64,000 bases of DNA from Baylisascaris procyonis (lineage: Eukaryota; Nematoda; Chromadorea; Rhabditida; Ascarididae): NCBI GenBank assembly GCA_037389465.1, contig JAZARR010000164.1, positions 3,424,501 to 3,488,500 on the forward strand, written 5' to 3'. A program made the position numbers and the translations under genes. This document shows positions 27,701 to 40,200 of the stretch, piece after piece; the first letter of the stretch is position 1, and every line of letters begins with the position of its first letter. The notes beneath the pieces are model-generated. The model searched no databases and was not told where the DNA came from. It saw nothing but the letters and a program-made list of their open reading frames with translations.

Positions 27701-30700
27701 TTATGCTCAAGTCAGCCCAGTCGTCATAAATTGCCTGCTATTTCCTGTTAGCGTCAACACATATGGAGGATTACTTCTCGACCACGTGTTGCCAGTAACG
27801 AATAGCAAGTTTTGCTGCAAAGTTACTATCTCAACCACACAAAATTTAGAAGACTAAGTAAAAACTTGAAATAACCATTCGTCTAAGTACATCAACTGCC
27901 CAGACATCCATGCTTCCATTTAAACTTCAAAAGATAAGTAGCGAGTAAGACAAATCATCGAAAATCTAGCTCTTGTAAGATTATGTAAATAAGCAGAACG
28001 AGGTTATGAGGTGGCAACCCGTATCTGCACCATATTGAGCGATAAACAATCTCTAACAAATAACGATGGAGACGAACTGTTGCGAAGTTATTTGCTTCCA
28101 CTGCAAATACATTAGAATTTTGAGCAAAACTTATAATAAAACAAGCATCATTTGAAAGCTAAAGAATTAAAGAAGTTTGTTTTTAACCTTTAGAAGCAAG
28201 TAACCAGTGAGTGATACTATTAGAAATCCAACCACCCATTGTAAGGTACTTTAAGGAAGAGTAAAAAAATATGCTATCGTATCTGTGGTTTGTCGCAAGA
28301 GATCAGTAGTTACGTTTCAATTTTACACACCTACGATGAAGAAGTATTGTTAAACTGAAATACGGAAGAAGAAGTAAATAGGAAGCAAATTTTTAAAAAC
28401 AACAGTTCGGGAGTTGCCCATTTCGTAACCTTAAAGGCAAGTAGGAAGTAGCAGACGTTGTTACAATACTTCTGGATTGAGAGTAAGTGGATGAGAAGCA
28501 AAAAATTATGCGAAGCCAAATCTCCCTAAACACCATGTAGCGAAATCCCAACAGTTATGCGCAGTAACGAGATAGACTCACTACTGTGATAATATTCTAT
28601 TTCTGCAATTAGTTCAAAATAGTGTGCAAGAAGCAACAAGCAGCCTCACAGTGTGTATATACGTTCCTTAAAATGTTTCTTGTACAGAGGCGCAACCACC
28701 TCAGTTGTGCAGTAACTTACTCACTTCAGTGATATATCGCATTTGAAAATCGCCTACTATGTTCTAAAGTTTACTCATGTGCAGCAAAGAGTAGGACAAT
28801 TTGGTCCATCTCCGCCTGACGTTTACTCAATGCCCCATGAAGTGCCACAAAAGGATCAGAAACTTTGCATTTCTTTTTATCCTATAATCGATTGCCTTCA
28901 ACTGAAAAAGAATCTGAGCGTTCGCACATGCGATAAATCAATCATCTGGCAGAAAGGATAAAAGGTAGTCGGTCACCTTTCATGAACACTGGTGGCAAGC
29001 CGCTATATAAATGGGCAAGATTTTTGCAGGTGGGAAAGTATGAAGAAGCGCTCGCCAATTCGAATAAGCGCTTGAACCCATCAGAAACCACTGAGGAAAT
29101 AATGTATGGCAACGTGTCGACTTATTAAAACCGCATTTTTAATTAAAACTTGTTGCTCAGTCCTTATGGATCGATGGTATCGATGGCTTATAAAATCATC
29201 ATGTGCAAATTAATCATCACGTTCAAGTGTAAAATAACTTGTAGATAGGAGGATCGGTCAATATCACGCATACAGGTTACCAATAATGTCGATTATATCC
29301 ACTGAATGTAATTGTCGTTGCTTGCGTAGTTTGCGAACAAAAAAGAGAAGATGGTTAAAAACGTAGAAATACAGGCATGACATTACCATCTCTCTTGCGA
29401 AACTTAACGAAGGTGCAAATCTGCATGTCACGCAAAAATCGCACAAGGAAAACCACGGTGTATCGTTGCTGCATCTATGTGTTTCTACGTCTCTCAATCC
29501 GCATGATCGCTTCCACTCGGAGAACAATGCAGCTAGTACTAAGAAATCCTATGGAGCAACTTACACGATAGGTTACCACTATGACGCATTCTACTTCAGT
29601 CCATCGGCGTCGGGAGGTGCTACAAGCATTTCGAGGCGATAAGAAAGCCCATGCATTTTAAACCGATTCGATTTTCACTTCGTGCACAGACCTACACAAA
29701 AAATAAACGCACATCGTTTGGTAAAATTGTACCGATGGCCGGATTAGATGAAACACGCAGGCTTTTTTCTGCATATTTCCTCATGGGAGCATGGAAATCA
29801 ATCTAAATAAACGGTAAGAGCGCAAAAATGCATATCATGGCAGCTCCCGCACATCTTTGCTGGCTTGTGTATCGTTGTTCTGTTCCATGACCGATGAGCA
29901 CATTGTCCATTGACTGCTTGCCGAGCGAATGCTCACAACCGAGTTGCCGCGGACGCTTTCATTTGCCATTATTCCCTGTTTAGCTCCCTTCATTTCTGAT
30001 GCGGAATAATGCCTATACCGCTAACAATCGAAACTGGATGGCATTAGATGGGACGGGATCCTGTGCAAGTATATAGGTAACTTCTTAGGTCCTGGATGGT
30101 TTGTTAGGAGTAGCTCGATGGTCCAGCATTCGCCCTGCAATCGGGAAGTCACAGGTCCGAACCCGTCTGCGAACGAAGTTTTTCTTGGTCATGGAACAAC
30201 GGTTGTCATTATTATGAACGGCGTTCCACGAAACTCTCTCTCATTTCACCCGACTAATTACTTACACAAGTTATCAGCAAAACTGAAATACACAAAGTAA
30301 TCTTTGCATATTTGTAATGATAAGAACATAAATGTGCCGATCCTTATTTTTCCAAACATCTATGCCGCGCGCACAGATTTTCTACGAAAGAATTCTTTTG
30401 GTTGATTCCAGCCGCTTGAAATGAAAGTCCAGCACTTGTCAAATGCAACTTTTTCAATTCTGGTGCAGGAGATCATCCCGCGACATACATTATGCCAGCG
30501 AAATTTAGTCTTTTGTTCTATTTAAAAAGATTTGGAACCACAAGGCGAAAGATACATATTTCATATATACAAACATGATATTGCGACACTGCGTCTCTGC
30601 AAATTTGCGACAGCGCATACAAGCGGACAAACTTAAACTATTGATTGCGCTGGTCGCATCATCGCACCTGAACCTCAAACATAAATCCTCCTTATTCACC

Positions 30701-31070
30701 TTACAATCGGATCACCATCACATCAAGTGTTTATTGTCTTAACGATGAAGAAAGCACTTCAAAACTGTAAGTTTCAATGACTCAATTAAAACGACCTAAT
30801 TCACGGTTGATGAAAAACGTTAAATGCTGATCGACCAATATTAGCGAATGCCTTGCCTTGAGGGACGTGAAATATTCCCTCGGTTAGACCGCCGAAAACA
30901 TCATATAGTATACTTGTAGAGAATTTATAGTTTGGCAACCAGTTGAGTATGGGCAAGAATTCGACCAATCGCTTCAACAAACTGTTCACAGTTGGTTTAT
31001 GCATCCTCCGGAACCACTTTCTGGGAAACGCTGGCTTCGTTTGTTTCTCAGAAGGTAACACTGCCGTCAT
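12761..31070 (-). CDS. SLC26/SulP family anion transporter, complete, 15 exons
   Basis: This is a membrane anion transporter or exchanger (sulfate, chloride, bicarbonate and related ions in the family). Minus-strand exons: 31070-30857, 26611-26501, 25789-25599, 25014-24856, 24361-24200, 23474-23392, 22549-22402, 20376-20263, 18160-18083, 17666-17571, 16587-16481, 15598-15439, 14580-14377, 13827-13648 and 13039-12761. All phases agree and the total is 2286 bases: 761 codons plus stop, a usual family length. Residues about 45-75 give LPILNWLPNYKF and HVPQGIAYAYMLKLPAEYGL, the SulP signature, followed by FFGTSHHVSIGGFAIITVM. Residues 297-345 contain VVGAIPTGLPSPSLPPFG and DSFSIAIVIVAMHVSVAKIL. 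Residues 357-394 read ELYALGISNMFASFFPVFPV. Residues 395-487 carry the last helices, including NLPMCILATIVVLVLKAVFM. A STAS domain follows: KVYVFRINGPILYMNA, a charged insertion (about 545-610), then SILVVIDFSAVPFVDVSGAE and DLLARRVDVSLANVGG. Exons 12 and 14 use weak acceptors (GAAG, AAAG); a start at 15586 would also fit exon 12. The start is the first ATG in frame, so an upstream 5' exon is possible. Ion specificity cannot be told from sequence. Confidence 0.95.
18161..20262. other. SLC26 intron 8 with unassigned ORFs
   Basis: This intron holds unusually long open frames for AT-rich DNA. On the plus strand, 18684-18926 encodes RMTEDGNAFRNYVAYFVVEQ and further sequence, and 19071-19379 encodes KYIRAGFTKFDAYQVHHWPG and further sequence. 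On the minus strand, 18923-19138 encodes DIALTDLANTITHNKELLLR and further sequence. Their composition is protein-like, but they overlap each other, lack clear splice partners and match no family I know. They may be relics of a nested gene or an old insertion. Confidence 0.35.
21938..22222 (+). repeat. Interspersed repeat family, copy 1 (in SLC26 intron 7)
   Basis: About 280 bases share three blocks with the copies at 52 kb and 59 kb. The head is near GGTCGGTTTAAAG, the central block contains GGCAGGAGACGAGCCTAAGC, and the tail reads TCGTAATGAATGCTTTGTCG followed by (AAAGTAAAT)n. The composition is richer in GC than the surrounding intron. The adenine-rich 3' tail suggests spread by retrotransposition as a short non-autonomous element. 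Confidence 0.82.
23655..23783 (+). CDS. Candidate exon antisense to SLC26 (intron 5)
   Basis: An open frame reads CSEAIRKHDAGTPFKRN, then HAMAHLPRTEPLVEVKQ and NLFVK. It ends exactly at a strong donor AAAG/GTGAGT on the plus strand, opposite to the host gene. The left boundary could be the acceptor-like AAAATGTAG at about 23661. No partner exon was identified; it may be fortuitous. Confidence 0.28.
30096..30165 (+). repeat. tRNA-Cys-derived sequence (SINE head or tRNA pseudogene)
   Basis: The segment follows the order of a tRNA. It has a D-arm/A-box-like TAGCTCGATGGTCCAGC, an anticodon arm with CCTGCAATC (anticodon GCA, cysteine) and a T-arm/B-box-like AGGTCCGAACCC. The acceptor stem does not pair and the T-stem is imperfect, so it is not a working tRNA gene. 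About 100 further bases (to about 30250) may be the body of a tRNA-derived SINE. It lies in intron 1 of the SLC26 gene. Confidence 0.65.
30855..30859 (-). other. Non-canonical GC splice donor of SLC26 intron 1
   Basis: Exon 1 ends ...CCTCAAG and the next bases are GCAAGG. No GT is available that keeps the frame. Joining at the GC gives the conserved PQG-IAYAY motif across the 4.2-kb intron, whose acceptor is ATTTGCAG. AAG/GCAAG is the known consensus of GC-AG introns, which are a small minority of introns and sometimes regulated. Confidence 0.88.
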
Positions 31071-31079
31071 CTGCAACGC

Positions 31080-34000
31080 TGCTGATGATGACTGAAGAAC
31101 CACTGATCCTCAGACGCGTATTCGTATGGCAACAACCGCCTTGGACCGTATAGAATTCGAATTACCGGTCTATCGACCGAAGCTGAGGATCACAAGGTGT
31201 ATCGATCTCACGAGTGATGTCCCCACCTCCTCCATTCACTCATCCCTCCCTGAGAATTGCGAGATTGGGTTGAGGTGGGAGAAGGAGAGCATTCAATGGA
31301 ACAAGACATGTGTAATTTTGTACTTTCATTCCGAACAATAGGTACATAACCACAAGAATTTGACCTCAATTTTAAACATTTGAATCGTCGCCCTTCCACA
31401 ATGACATATTCAAGCAACAATATATCAGGATAACTAATAAATTATTGCATTTTTGAGTCATTCTTATTTTGGAGCCGAAATGTGAAGAATTTACGGGTCA
31501 TCGATGGTAAATACCTATGACGCAACGAATAAAAATTTCCACAGTGAAGTCCTAAAAGGACCACAGAATATAGGACAAGCAGATGAACGCAAGCGTAAGC
31601 ATCTAAACCAATCTGCCAAAAATGTCAAGCCAGAACCAATCTGCCAAAGTATGAAGGACTCCAGCTGGAAAGACCCAAAAATGTCATTTAAACTGCTATG
31701 AGCAGAAAGCGTGTCTGAATGATGGCCGTAAATGATGATAGCATTCTTTTCTTTTAATACTCCAGCTTCACAAGTGAAAATACATCAAATATGCAGGCAG
31801 GAAATTCTTCAACAAAAAACTCATTTATATTCTTCGGAAAGCCGGAACAGCGTTACATTAGCGATCAATATGGCAGTCATTTTTAGTTCAATCGCAACTA
31901 TTAGAAAACGACATTGCGCCTTTATTAGAAAACGGGTGACCAGCAGCTCGGCCAAACAATATCAGCTAAGTTAATTGGTGGAGAGCACAAGCTATTGTCG
32001 ATATTAATCCACTCTCACAGTTTTGATATAACAAACTTTTCCAATCGATTTAAGTGCTATTTCAACATTTGTGATCAAACAACAATAAAATACGAATGTT
32101 CTACTGATTTGTGAAAAATCGCCAAAAAAATCAATGAAGAAGTTCTTCACATCAAAACCTTCCTCGTAACGAACTATGCAGATTTCAGCTAAACTGCAAT
32201 AATGCTGCCACACCAACAAGGGGTTTTACGAGGTATAGCACGCTTTTGCCCGCAAATAATATTCATGCGGACACGATTTCGCCGAGAATTACGTGGCAGA
32301 TGAGCATTTGCATATGCGAATTTGACAACCACTAATCTGCCTATTGCCGAAGCAATTTTAGAACGTTTATAGCTGTTTCACTCTTTATTGAAACGTGTGC
32401 TATAATGTATCAAAAACGTGAAACTCTCAGAATCTCGCAATACCGCATTTCGATAAAGCAACAAATCGCATAATTTTGCACTTCGATAAAGCAACAAATC
32501 GCATAACGTTGAAAATAATTCAATCAATCGAATCATCATCGGATTTCTTTAGCGACCTTCGCATCAATATAACATCGATTACAAAAACTCATCAGTATTT
32601 ACTCTGCACTAGCTGTATAGCATTGCGATGCGAACGCATTGAGCGTAGCCTGCAGCCTGCAGCAGCACTAGATCTCTAGTCTTTTTCATCATCAAATATT
32701 CAAAAACAGACCCCTTGGCAGTGCTATACTGTCGTCCAATTCAGTATAGCATGAGGTATATCTAGAATGCGCTGGGGAGGACTGATTTTACAGCTATAAT
32801 CAGTTAATTTGTTGTGTGTAGAACAGATACACTGACGCTTAGCCACGATACAAAATATCAGCAAATTGCTTCTGAAAAATTCGGCGTCAAAAAGCAGCAA
32901 CGCACATTCATGTAAAAGCACATTGTGAGCTGCTAAATACGTATAAATAGAGAAAGCTGCAGCTGAAAAGTTGCTGCTGAATTGTGGTATATATAAAAAA
33001 TCATGTTATGAATATGTATAAGCATAAATAATAGAACCATAAAAATTTGAAACTTGCCAATACTGCATATGTGATTAGAGAGGGAGATTGTAGAAGCAAG
33101 GATACGAAAAGTATGTAAGAGCTGACTTGATGGTTGAGGAGTTTTCTTAGCGTCGAATTTCTTAGCGTCCCAGAAGCTTGGAAACTGAAGCTGATGTCGA
33201 GTCTAGAGTTGGAGTATCCTAGGTTCCCGCCCCTAGAACATGTTGCTCGTTTTTGTTAGCCCAGTGTGAAATACCCAATCTACATTTCACAGCCAGAAAT
33301 CGCTTCTGAGAGCAAGGTTAGCGAATGTTCATTTGTTGCAAGAATAAGATTGAGTGTTTTCAACATTAGCTCACAATAATTGGAAAGCAGTGGTGCAGTG
33401 ACAGACTTCTGATTTCATAGTAGCCCTCTGAGTTTTGATCGCCGGTTAAAAACGTGTGAAGTTCCATTTGCTAACAACGTCGACTGGGCATCCCTGGTCA
33501 TGAGCATATTTCACTCCTGACGCATCTAGAACGATCATCAAATGTTTTGTGTGAAGGTGGTTGGTTGTGAATGCTTCGGACATAACGCAGTGTTGCATTC
33601 TTTCAATTTGATAGGCTCACTTGAGTGTTAAGGAGGAGGTTTCCATTGCCGAGACTATAACCGATTAGCCATCCTAGGAAGCAACCGCTTTTACGGCGAG
33701 TGACTCCAACATCTGTGCTGTTGAAAATGGCGATGAGGATGTCGCACTCACATTGAAAGCCTCTATCTAGTAACTAACTAGATGTATTGGCGTTCTGTCT
33801 CATATCCTCATAAAACAACTTTGATAATAAACACTTTGATAATGGACACCATATCATTTGGCATCCTCTTCTCCTAAATTTTAAATGTCTATCCGAAGAA
33901 ACTCGGTCGTATTATGAGTCCGTCGTAGCTATCACTTATCAAGAAATAAGTTAACAAAGAGAGACGAGAAGACAATTTTATCCTCAGATTTATCTCTTGA

Positions 34001-35480
34001 GTCATATATTAATGTACTCAATAGTCCACATCGCTTATTCCTCCTTTCGAACATTTTTCATTCGTCGGTAATTTAACTAATGATACTATTTAATCACTTC
34101 CGCGGTTTTCCACTTCTTTATCAGGGACTTTGAAGAATGTCTGCTTTTATCTATGGCGAATGGTGTTTATAACTGCTATGTGAGCTTCTGAAGCTCATTC
34201 AGTTTTAGCCGCATCGATAATAGATTTCGGTCGCGATCGTTGGCGATATGGAGCGTACGATGGTACTATCGGAGATGATTTCTTCCTGCAGTTAGTCACA
34301 GATTTTTATTGATAGCCAAATTCATCCGACTGATATCACTAACATGAAGGCATGCTTGGATATACCGCATTCACGGAACCTGATCACTGACTGGGCCGGT
34401 TTATACGCTTATTATGAAGAAAACAGTGGGAATATCTCACTCCTATATTTTTCTTTTCCTTAGCTAAGAATAAAGCCAGCAAAAATCTCAGAGAATTTTG
34501 CTAAAATGAAGAGGAATGTATGCGAATGTTGTTACAAAGTGAACCAGCGCACTGGAAATGCCTACTTTGGCATAACATTGTTCCAAATTGGGACGCAAAA
34601 TCTAGCTCTATCTAATTTCTAGAAGAAAGCCAGAACTATTTTAAATGCGAATTTGCTTGCATATCAATCACTTGCGCTATTTAATCTCTAAAAATGTAAG
34701 CTTTTCCGCAAATATTATAAGACAAGAATTGAACTATGGGGAAGTTTTTCTCAGTATCACTCAATCATTTTTATTTCTTTCGTCCAGTGGGATAATCGGA
34801 ATGTTGTCAAAAGCAAGTAACGAAGCTATAATGAATTAAGTGGTACTCCCTTATCACTAAATTTTGTACTTTTCGGAAAAATCCCAATTCCAGTAAGACA
34901 TGGAATTTATTGGCTGCTTAATATTTGGGGCCAGTTTCTATGTTGCACAGAAAATTTTTAATTTCGCAAACGCGGTGCAAGGAACATTTTTCAGAGATAA
35001 GCACGGAGGCTCTGTACTGCAAGTGAAGTCTAGTCACGCCACCTCACTGATTACTAAAGGCCCCTGTGCTTCAGCTCCATATTGGCTGCGTAAACAAAAT
35101 GCTTTAGCTCGTAAATTGTGCATGAGCAGAAGCAAACGCACCACTCCAACTCATTTACGCTCTCAGAGCTCTGTTTTGCAATACTCCACCAAGTTCTACA
35201 CGCTCCTAATTGTTTTACAGGAGCGTTGTATTTCTGACGTTACAACACTTTGCATTTTGATATCCCTTCACTGCCACCATATTTCCTACTTTTCTTCTTT
35301 ATATCTCGATAAATAATGAGCCATTTGCAAAAGAAGCACACAAAATTTGGGCCGTTTATTCTTCTCTCTGAATTCAAAAATGAAGGTCGAACACGCTGCA
35401 CCAATCGAGCAATACATCTTTTTAGAAGTCAGCATTTCCAGAATGCATTTTGAAATTCGCACTGCAAAAACGATTTTCTG
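31080..35480. other. Intergenic stretch upstream of SLC26
   Basis: No convincing exon is seen. The promoter and any 5' untranslated exon of the SLC26 gene should lie at the left end of this stretch, but no TATA-like or spliced-leader acceptor can be assigned with confidence. A 138-codon ORF at 34900-35316 has no family resemblance or splice support. Confidence 0.45.
32450..32510. repeat. Short tandem duplication, 33-base period
   Basis: The unit CGATAAAGCAACAAATCGCA is present twice in direct orientation about 33 bases apart, with near-identical flanks. It is a simple local duplication in intergenic DNA. Confidence 0.9.
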
Positions 35481-35559
35481 CTCAGTAATGAGGTGATCAC
35501 CCTATCACTACACATTGTTGGATGAGACCTATGTATGAGCAAACAAACCTCTCGTTTAT

Positions 35560-35890
35560 TTTCATCGATGGACCGGTTTGTTGCGTCTGCGCCTGAGATT
35601 TGTCGGTTTTTGTCGAATCCGTACGCTGTGAATTCTTCGTGAAAATTCGTCGGAATGAAGTGTACTGTTTTTTTGATTTATGTTTAACGGGAGGTCCTGA
35701 GTGAGCGCCTGTCGATTTCGACCTGCTTTTTGTTTGCATTTCTGGATGTGATTTTGAAGTAGTTCGAGAACCCAATGACGCACCTGTTCTCGGGGTACTT
35801 CGAGAACGTGATGAGGCAAGCCGCTTCTCTTTAGTTATATTTACGTCCTGCACGCCATCCTGCTGGTTTTGTTCTGAAAGAGATGAATGA
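35560..35890 (-). CDS. Candidate exon: basic Ser/Thr/Lys-rich tail
   Basis: After a strong acceptor (CATCTCTTTCAG at about 35880), a frame of about 110 codons reads EQNQQDGVQDVNITKEKR, then SRSRSTPRTGASLGSRTTSK and many further Ser, Thr, Lys and Gln. It is predicted to be disordered and phosphorylatable. It lies on the same strand and downstream of the membrane-protein exons at 37-42 kb. It may be the end of that protein, but its entry phase (1) does not match the last mapped exon (phase 0), so a missing exon or a separate gene is required. The ORF stop is at 35497. Confidence 0.45.
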
Positions 35891-37213
35891 TGCAGCACTA
35901 ACGTGGTGTTTGATAGCAAAGTTGGAATTTTTAATTAAATCAAATCATACGACATAAGGGATTGCTGCTTTCATATCTATTAAGTAAATTTTGAAGAGGT
36001 TTGGGAAAATGTCTCAAACAAGACGCCTACACAGTCTTCGGCGATATAATTATAAACGAAATGTATCGCAGAGTACGAAAAATTTATGACAGCAAATTCA
36101 TTTCTTTCTTCCTTTTTTCTTCTCTCCTCTTCTCCTATCTCCTTCATTTTCCTTCTATCTCGTGTTCCGAATATTTCTGCTTCCTATTCAAACAAACTGC
36201 TGTGCGACGAAGAAATTTAACGGCATCAATTCATCTATCAAATCGAGAATTGGAAACCATGTTTTACAGATGCAATCAGGTAAATTCGACCTATCTGCAC
36301 ATCAGGCGCCTGATTTTGCTCATTCGGAAGTGAAACCGTTTTCGGATTTTCGGCAAATTTTTCAACCCCTTCGCCAATCTCATAAGCCTAAATTACATTC
36401 TTTTCAGTGAATATCAGCATATAAAAGAGGAATCTTTATGTCTCAGAACAGTTTCCGATATTTTATCGAGTTATATAATTTTAGAGCAGCTACTATCGAG
36501 CAGCGAGAAAATATTTTGATATATAAATCTAAATCATCAGATACTTGCATTGTGCTCATCGATCTCACTGAATAGATTCATTCACAAGCATGAAGAAATA
36601 TTAGTCGATAAGCAGTAGAGACCGCCTGAGGATCATTCATACAGTTGAAATGAAAATGTGCCATATTTTCCATTATTTGCAACATAGCCGCATCTCCTTA
36701 TAACGGATTTTCAAACGGAGCCCAATTTGAAGTGATATTTAACAGATGAAATTTCTAGCCAAATGCTGAACTGTCAATTGCAATAAATAGCAGGGATCCT
36801 TCACTGAAGAATTTTGCTTGAGCTAATGCGTCTACCATGCTATTAGAAAATCGGATCATACGTCCCCAAGCTGTTTCTTTGACACTTGCATGTAATCCAC
36901 GCGAGCTGGATACTCAAAAATTTTGAAGATTTTATTCACCATGAGTTCTTCAAAGCAATCTTAACAGCATTTTCCCTGCCGTTTTAACTTATCAATTAAA
37001 ATATTTCTGAACCGGATGAAATTCTTAATTGAATGAAGGCAGCAAAAAAGTGCATGAAATTGTGAATGCGCTATTTTGGCAAAAGTCTATAGATCTGCCA
37101 CATACATGAATCAGATATATGTGCCCATGAGCGCTACACATTTTCAATGCAATAAAAATTCGGCTGTGAATTTTTCCTTAGAATTTTGCTGTATCTGAGG
37201 ATAAAGAACATAC

Positions 37214-40200
37214 TTCGTTCATTGCTGAATCGAATTCAATGTGATCACCGCATAATATCTCCCGAGGTGGATCATGCTCTAACTCATGAACCTGTAAGAA
37301 CACATTCAAATAGTGCTATATTACCACTGGGTTGCACCACGCGGTCAGCTTATAATTCCTAGATTCGCCGCATATTTTTGTGGATCGTTCCATATTGAAG
37401 CCACTAAAATCGGTAAGTATCGCTATGTTGGCACAAGTTGACTTGCTTAATGTTTGAATATACGAACACCGAATTGGAAATATAGCCTATCGAAACGCAC
37501 GTTTATGAAAACAACGTTGGGGAAATGAAATCGATGAATTAGTACAGCAAAACTGCCTTGCATCGCTTTAACAGTGAACCAAGTTTTTCTAACATCGCAA
37601 AGCTGAATTTGAACAGACTACTACTTTCACTGAGGCTCAAACGAGTGGTCATTGCTGCCAACGGTGACTTTGCAGAACATCGTTAGAGCACAACTGCACC
37701 TGTTGAATGTATTTATGCCACAATTTTAGATGTCCTTCAGCGCTATCAAGTCGGCTCTCTATTCATTCCTGAACGGTGAACATAGATGGTGAAAACAACG
37801 TTGATGAACTGAACGTAACTTCTATTGATTCGGCTCAGGACAAATAAAAAACAAGGGCAAAAATGCGCACCAATAAAGGAAAGAACAAAAACTTTTGTAC
37901 CAACAAATGACGGTAAAAATTTTCCATTTCTGCAAGAACAAGAAAACTCGCCGCTATATCATTTCTTTGAAATTATAGCCGAACTCATATAAATTCGGCC
38001 TCATGCAAACTCGTAAGGTCGAGTTTTGCGTATGTTACAATCCGCTCGTTACAAAATCGACCAAAACAGAATTCTTTGCTTTGTCGAATTTCTCGTTTCT
38101 TTTCCATCGTTCTCTTGAATGTTCGAAGAAAAGCTTTCTCTATTTGAGCTGTCAAAAAAAAACAACAAACAAACAAACATTTGCACATCGCTGACTGAAC
38201 GAAGCAAGATGGACCATTGCATGGATGAAAACGTACCGAAGTGAACTGCGGTCTGTGTTCTATTATCAGTGGACCTTTGAAATGGAACTGATCGGCATCG
38301 TAGTTTTCAGGTAGATATTTGTTCCTCTCACTTGGACGAGGTTCTGCGTTTCGTGCATTCTCCACTAGGCTTTCAGGTATGGTATCATCGCCTTCATTAT
38401 CCGATTCTGTAAAAAGGCTATCGTCAAACCCCATCTTTGTTTGAAGAATTCCTCGTTTCCCCAAACCACTGATTGAGACATATATAATATCCCATCCACC
38501 TGCTAAGGTGATGAAGAAGCGTGTAAGATGTGCATATAAGCTGAAAACAAAAAAAAAAACGCGAAAATGGCGAATCTCTAAGAGACGGAAACGTTTTTAA
38601 AATCAAAACTGCATTGGATCGGTTTCGAATCCTTGAGTTGTTCACATCTCTTCTAAATTCACACACTTTCCGCTCCATTTTGCTCAAGTGATCTCCGAGC
38701 AGATCAAAAGTATCAACGATTTCAGCAGAGCATTGATAAGTTGCTCATCAAATTGAAAGCTGACTCCACAAACTGTTAGCAGCGGCTCGTTGAACAATGT
38801 CAATTTGGTAATCGAGGAAAAATCTTTTGGACGGTGTGGAAAAAATCGAGTTTGGATTTGAACCTGCAGCTTATCGTGCAGAATTTTTCCTTTCCTCTTT
38901 CAGATTCCATCAGAAAATAACCTTCAGATCAAAGAGGAAGCAAAAATCCTTTCAGATTTTATTTGCTCTTTCGACGGATTGCATGAGTTATTAACAAATC
39001 ATGAAATATGTATAATAATACTCTCGTATTTTGAACTAAGACAGCCACTCGCACAAATCACATGTAAAAAAGCATCTACATATAAGCCAGGGTGTGAAAT
39101 GAGAACGGGACCGTGTTTATTGCACGAAGGTTTTATGACGCTTCCAAATAGCCATCTTTTTTTGAAGTTGATAGGACATGAGATATGGTATAGGAGATTA
39201 TCCTCTAAGGTGCGCGGTACCTAGCAAATCTCATTACTGTTTTCATTGCTCCCAAGTTTGAGCTAATCGGCAAATAGTAGACATATATATGCGCTGATAT
39301 GAATCCACTGTAGTGCGCCTCGCGATTGCAAATTCCATATCCTCATAAGAAACATTTCGCAGGCGATTTGTACAAGTGGTCGGATCAGTTAAAATAAAAG
39401 TGCATTGTTTTGCATGTTCAATTATTTGTTGGTAATTTACGAAACTGGTTGGTTAAGTAAGGGGAATACAAGGGTACATATCGTGCCAAGTGACAGCTTT
39501 TTTTAACCGCCTTGATATTTATTGCATCTTGTTGGTGACAAAGCTTCTGCGCAATGTTTTATTCAAATTAATCCATAACTTCGACACCTCGAAGTCAAAT
39601 GTTTAAGTCGAAAGGCATTTTTTGAATCAGCGAAGCTTCCCCACCTCCTCTCTTTATTCAGAATGTGGCGATCCAGTCTTTTAGTAATAGCGATGGTAAC
39701 GAACATTTGTGTTCGGATAGCGAAATTTTTTTCCGTCCAATGAAATTTAGTTTTGATTTTTTGTTTCTTCATTCGCAATCCCAACTCGACTTTTACCGAA
39801 AAGCTTTGGCCGCTAACCGAAAAAGCATTTTTAAGTGCATTCGATTTTAACTATTCCCGTCCCCAAGCAGCGCTTTCCGACGGTCATCAACCGAAAAAAA
39901 GTCCACCGGTCACTAGCATCACCTCGTAGAATACAACCTATGTGTAACGTCTATGCGTGATGCGTAATCTCACATGATCTTCTTGCAACAACATTTACAC
40001 TGATTGTGAAAAGCTGATATGTTTGAACCGCGCCCAAAACTGACCTATCGTACCACGATTATTGTTAGCACTGCGTGGATGTGAATAAAATTTCAAATCA
40101 CAGTTTGGTATGCTTTCATCACACCTTATTGTGATTTGTGTAAAACGTGTTGTAAATATATTAGCTCGATGTATTTCCTACCTCCGCAATCTGTTCACCC

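Noticed and set aside
30096..30165. Functional tRNA-Cys gene
   Set aside because: The acceptor stem does not pair and the T-stem is imperfect.
34900..35316. 138-codon ORF
   Set aside because: No recognisable domain, no signal or splice evidence, and chance length is plausible.
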